Positions 61,369 through 64,000 of a DNA stretch of 64,000 bases are shown here, one piece after another. The notes below the pieces were generated by a model. It saw nothing but the letters and a program-made list of their open reading frames with translations, was not told the DNA's origin and did not search any database. How positions within the stretch are numbered: the first letter of the stretch is position 1; each line of letters begins with the position of its first letter. The DNA lies in contig CM060175.1 in assembly GCA_030549775.1 (NCBI GenBank), positions 12,112,455 to 12,176,454 on the forward strand. Direction: 5' to 3'. The translations under genes were made by a program, and so were the position numbers. Source of the stretch: Tamarix chinensis. Lineage: Eukaryota > Streptophyta > Magnoliopsida > Caryophyllales > Tamaricaceae.

Positions 61369-62011
61369 TTCACAAAGTAATAATGATTTGAACTCTACCA
61401 TGTAGGATTAATCTGGAATTGAGGGATTAAGCGCTTTGTACGGTAGCAGAGGCAAAAGAATCATGAGTATGTTTTGGAAAAGCTGTGGTTTTGGTTAATG
61501 ACTGTTTTAGTATATTTTAAAATTAAATTTATTAAATTATTACAAATCTCAAAAATAAATTGTGGTTAAAAAGTAAGTTTTAGAGCATAAAATACAGCAT
61601 CAGACAAACCCACACCTTGTATTGCGCCCCGACAATTGACTAGTAATAGCCACGGCTTCCTGCGTTTGACAAAATTTTAAGCAGCCCGAATTCAAATTTT
61701 AAGGAGTGACAGTTCATTATAGCAATTTGTAACTGTCAAGTTCTATCGAAATAATGCAAATTCCCCTGAAAAATGACGAAAAATGAATGCACATGATATC
61801 CTTGTACATTACTCCGAAGATTGATGGGCAGATCGGCCGAGACATAAAACAGAGAAGCTTGATTCAACAACACATTTCCCAGTAATTAAGCAGAAACTAG
61901 ATCTGTATTTCGTAAAACATAAAAATTGACGCACAAAGAAAGTGCAAATTAAGGTAGATTTCCAATTCTCACGAAGAGTGAAAAAAAAAAAGTTACTCTT
62001 CTCCGACTGTT
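61369..62011 (-). other. possible 3' untranslated region of a minus-strand gene
   Basis: Less repetitive than most of the window. Read on the minus strand it follows the candidate stop codon at 62012-62014 and has the look of a 3' UTR, with moderately balanced sequence and a T run just after the stop. No polyadenylation site was fixed. Confidence 0.2.
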
Positions 62012-62052
62012 CTATCCTACATTTATCTCTGCCAAAATCCTGTCCCATGTAT
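62012..62052 (-). CDS. candidate terminal exon of a host gene
   Basis: On the minus strand a good acceptor (TTTTGTGTTGCAG) is followed by an exon reading TWDRILAEINVG and a TAG stop at 62012-62014. It stands out because the codons and the acceptor are clean while the surroundings are repeats. Upstream exons would lie to the right, but an LTR-like sequence starts at 62141 within the presumed intron and runs to the window end. I do not recognise the protein. A chance reading is quite possible. Confidence 0.2.
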
Positions 62053-62140
62053 CTGCAACACAAAAGGTAAACACATTTTTCTTTCCACATTCAATACCAT
62101 CAATAAGAACCGATATATAGGAGCACTTCATCGTGCATGG

Positions 62141-64000
62141 TGTGATGCCCAGAGATTGGACCCTGTGAATATTCGATTGAGAGGACTCTTGCATAGTGGA
62201 ACTCCTTTGGGACTCAAACATGAAAGGAAGGAAGTCCCAGTTGAAGGTCAACACCATCCAAATGATATGACACAACTCAAGGGAAGTGCATCGAATCGGG
62301 ACAACCATGGGTTCATAGAAGCAACAACCTCTACCTCAGGAAGGTGACAAGAAGATAAGGCGAGGGATACCGAGGCGAAGAGGTGAAGACCATCAATGAG
62401 GGCAATGCTACTTTAGGTGGGAGAGAATGTCAAGAAGTAACAACTTGGGGCCATAAGCTAGATGCATTTAGAATGCTCAATTACCCTTAAATATTTTTGG
62501 CTCATATTTGGTTAACTGAATAAACTTTATTTAATTTCTTCACGCCCTATTGGATTGATGAGTTATGATAATATGCTATGATGCACACTTAATATATTTA
62601 TGAATCTACCACACTTTCATGCTTGATGATTTATTTGACACATGAATAAGTTAACTCATCTAATGATATCTCTCATGCAATTATGATTTTAATATTACAT
62701 TTTGAGAAATTGCTTGAAATATTATATCATTGAGATAATGCTTTACTTAAGTATGTTTTTAAAATATGCTCTTGACATTTTTGGAAAATTACTACATTTA
62801 GTAAGAAGTTTCATCATCATGATACTTATGCTTTATGATGATCAAATTATTTTGATAAGTACTAACTCCATTAGAAAAGGAAAGCTTCTCCATTGCACTT
62901 GATTATAGGTTACATGTTGAATGGTATCTCCAAATAGCAAATTGGATATACTCTCGAGATTACACCATAACCATTTAGCATGAGAGATATTTGAAATTCT
63001 CTAGGATAAGAGTTCTACCTTACTTACACTGATTATCTATATCTAGTAAACTCCAACAAAATAACTTAACACGCATTAAACTATTTTATATTATTCAGGT
63101 TGTTTAACCCAGTGTCTAAACAAGTATAGCTTATATGTTTAAGGGCATATTTTATATTTTTCTCATTTTAGTCCATTTGATTTCTCACTAGGTATACTCG
63201 CTTGTACGCGTAATGTAACTCTTAGATTCCCTAGATTTAATGTTTGTTTATAATTGATTGGAACATCTCATACTACTTATCTTTGTCAAAATCTTGCCTT
63301 ACTTTGCTTCATCTTCATAAGTATGCTTATGTTTGATCACTATTTAAATTTGTGTATATTTGTGATGACTTGATATATATGAGATATCAATGTTATTGTT
63401 GGTTACAATAAAAAATGCATGATTAGATAATTTCTCTTCTTATAAGTGGTATGTCTTGAATTGTTATATTTTCTCCACTGAATCTCTCTTATGATTATCT
63501 AAAATATCTAACATGATGAGAGTTTTCATGATATAACCTACTATAAGTACCATACGTTGTATCCTATTAACCACTTTGAGTAATCTAACATATTTATGAA
63601 AGGGATTGGGATATGGTGAACATAAAATTATAGGTTCCTCTCACATGACTCCATGAATTGCATGATGAGATATCTGTTATGAGTTATATACTCTCCAAAT
63701 TAATTTTGAAATCCCATTACCACTTTGGTTCTTATGTGTAAATTTGCCTTTGAATTATTTAATGCATGCACTTCACATAACTCCAATGAAAAAATGAGCT
63801 TAATTCTATTTTCTTACATGTTTCTGTACTCCTTATTTTGGACTTATGTGATACGTGAACCTGTTGTTATATCTAATTGATCATTTCATAAATATGTATG
63901 ATTTTAGAACCATCATGCTACTCCATGCTTCCACTTTTATATCTTTGACTAAGACATGGTTTGACTTATGCTTAATATTTTCATAAATCTTTTATATCTT
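62141..64000 (+). repeat. probable LTR start of another retrotransposon (continues past window)
   Basis: TGTGATGCCCAGAGATTGG is a typical start of a long plant LTR. The following 1.86 kb is AT-rich, without a domain, and similar in style to the long LTRs elsewhere. No end or primer binding site is in the window. The open frame at 62156-62347 is within it and unassigned. Confidence 0.4.

Overview
The window is a stretch of plant nuclear DNA that is strongly AT-rich and almost entirely made of nested, decayed transposable elements. No intact host gene could be supported. The plant assignment rests on plant-type Ty3/gypsy gag-pol remnants, a plant CACTA (En/Spm) Tnp2 transposase with its DUF4216 region, a plant hAT transposase with a BED finger, a 5S-rRNA-bearing Cassandra-type LTR, a tRNA-derived SINE and Met-tRNA-type primer binding sites. 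The species cannot be read from the sequence.

Layout: (1) 1-3826, minus strand: a Ty3/gypsy element with 5' LTR, PBS, gag, protease and the start of RT; its 3' end lies outside the window. (2) About 3.8-17.7 kb: gene-free DNA that looks like pieces of very long LTRs, including a 2.16 kb LTR-like unit at 7184-9344 and another LTR end at 17681. (3) About 17.8-26.4 kb: one diverged repeat split by about 6.7 kb of insertions. These insertions are minus-strand long-LTR sequence, an 800 bp solo LTR of the first gypsy family (19430-20229), and a 3'-truncated giant LTR (from 22321). A 0.55 kb hAT-type MITE follows. (4) 29243-36451: a 7.2 kb hAT transposon with perfect 8 bp target-site duplications (TSDs), a slightly damaged transposase gene and a second, Myb/SANT-like gene remnant. 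(5) 36888-48560: a second copy of the gypsy family, plus strand. Its leader holds a complete 4670 bp giant solo LTR (38031-42700, TSD AATAG). Its gag holds a 1.9 kb CACTA-type element (44005-45890), which itself contains a 5S-bearing Cassandra-like LTR. (6) 48562-53267: a degraded CACTA transposon fused directly to the end of the gypsy integrase. (7) 53.3-55.9 kb: the 3' part of another long LTR, with tandem repeats. (8) 56-64 kb: mostly anonymous DNA, a second copy of the split repeat, a SINE with 13 bp TSDs, hAT-type MITEs, a possible terminal exon of a host gene (minus strand, about 62.0 kb), and the start of another LTR.

The genes do not form a working pathway. Every coding remnant belongs to a transposon, and all carry stops, frameshifts, deletions or lost catalytic residues. 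What is informative is the insertion order, the exact element boundaries, and a recurring hairpin-forming tandem motif in the giant LTR family. These were read by eye; alignments and database searches were not available.
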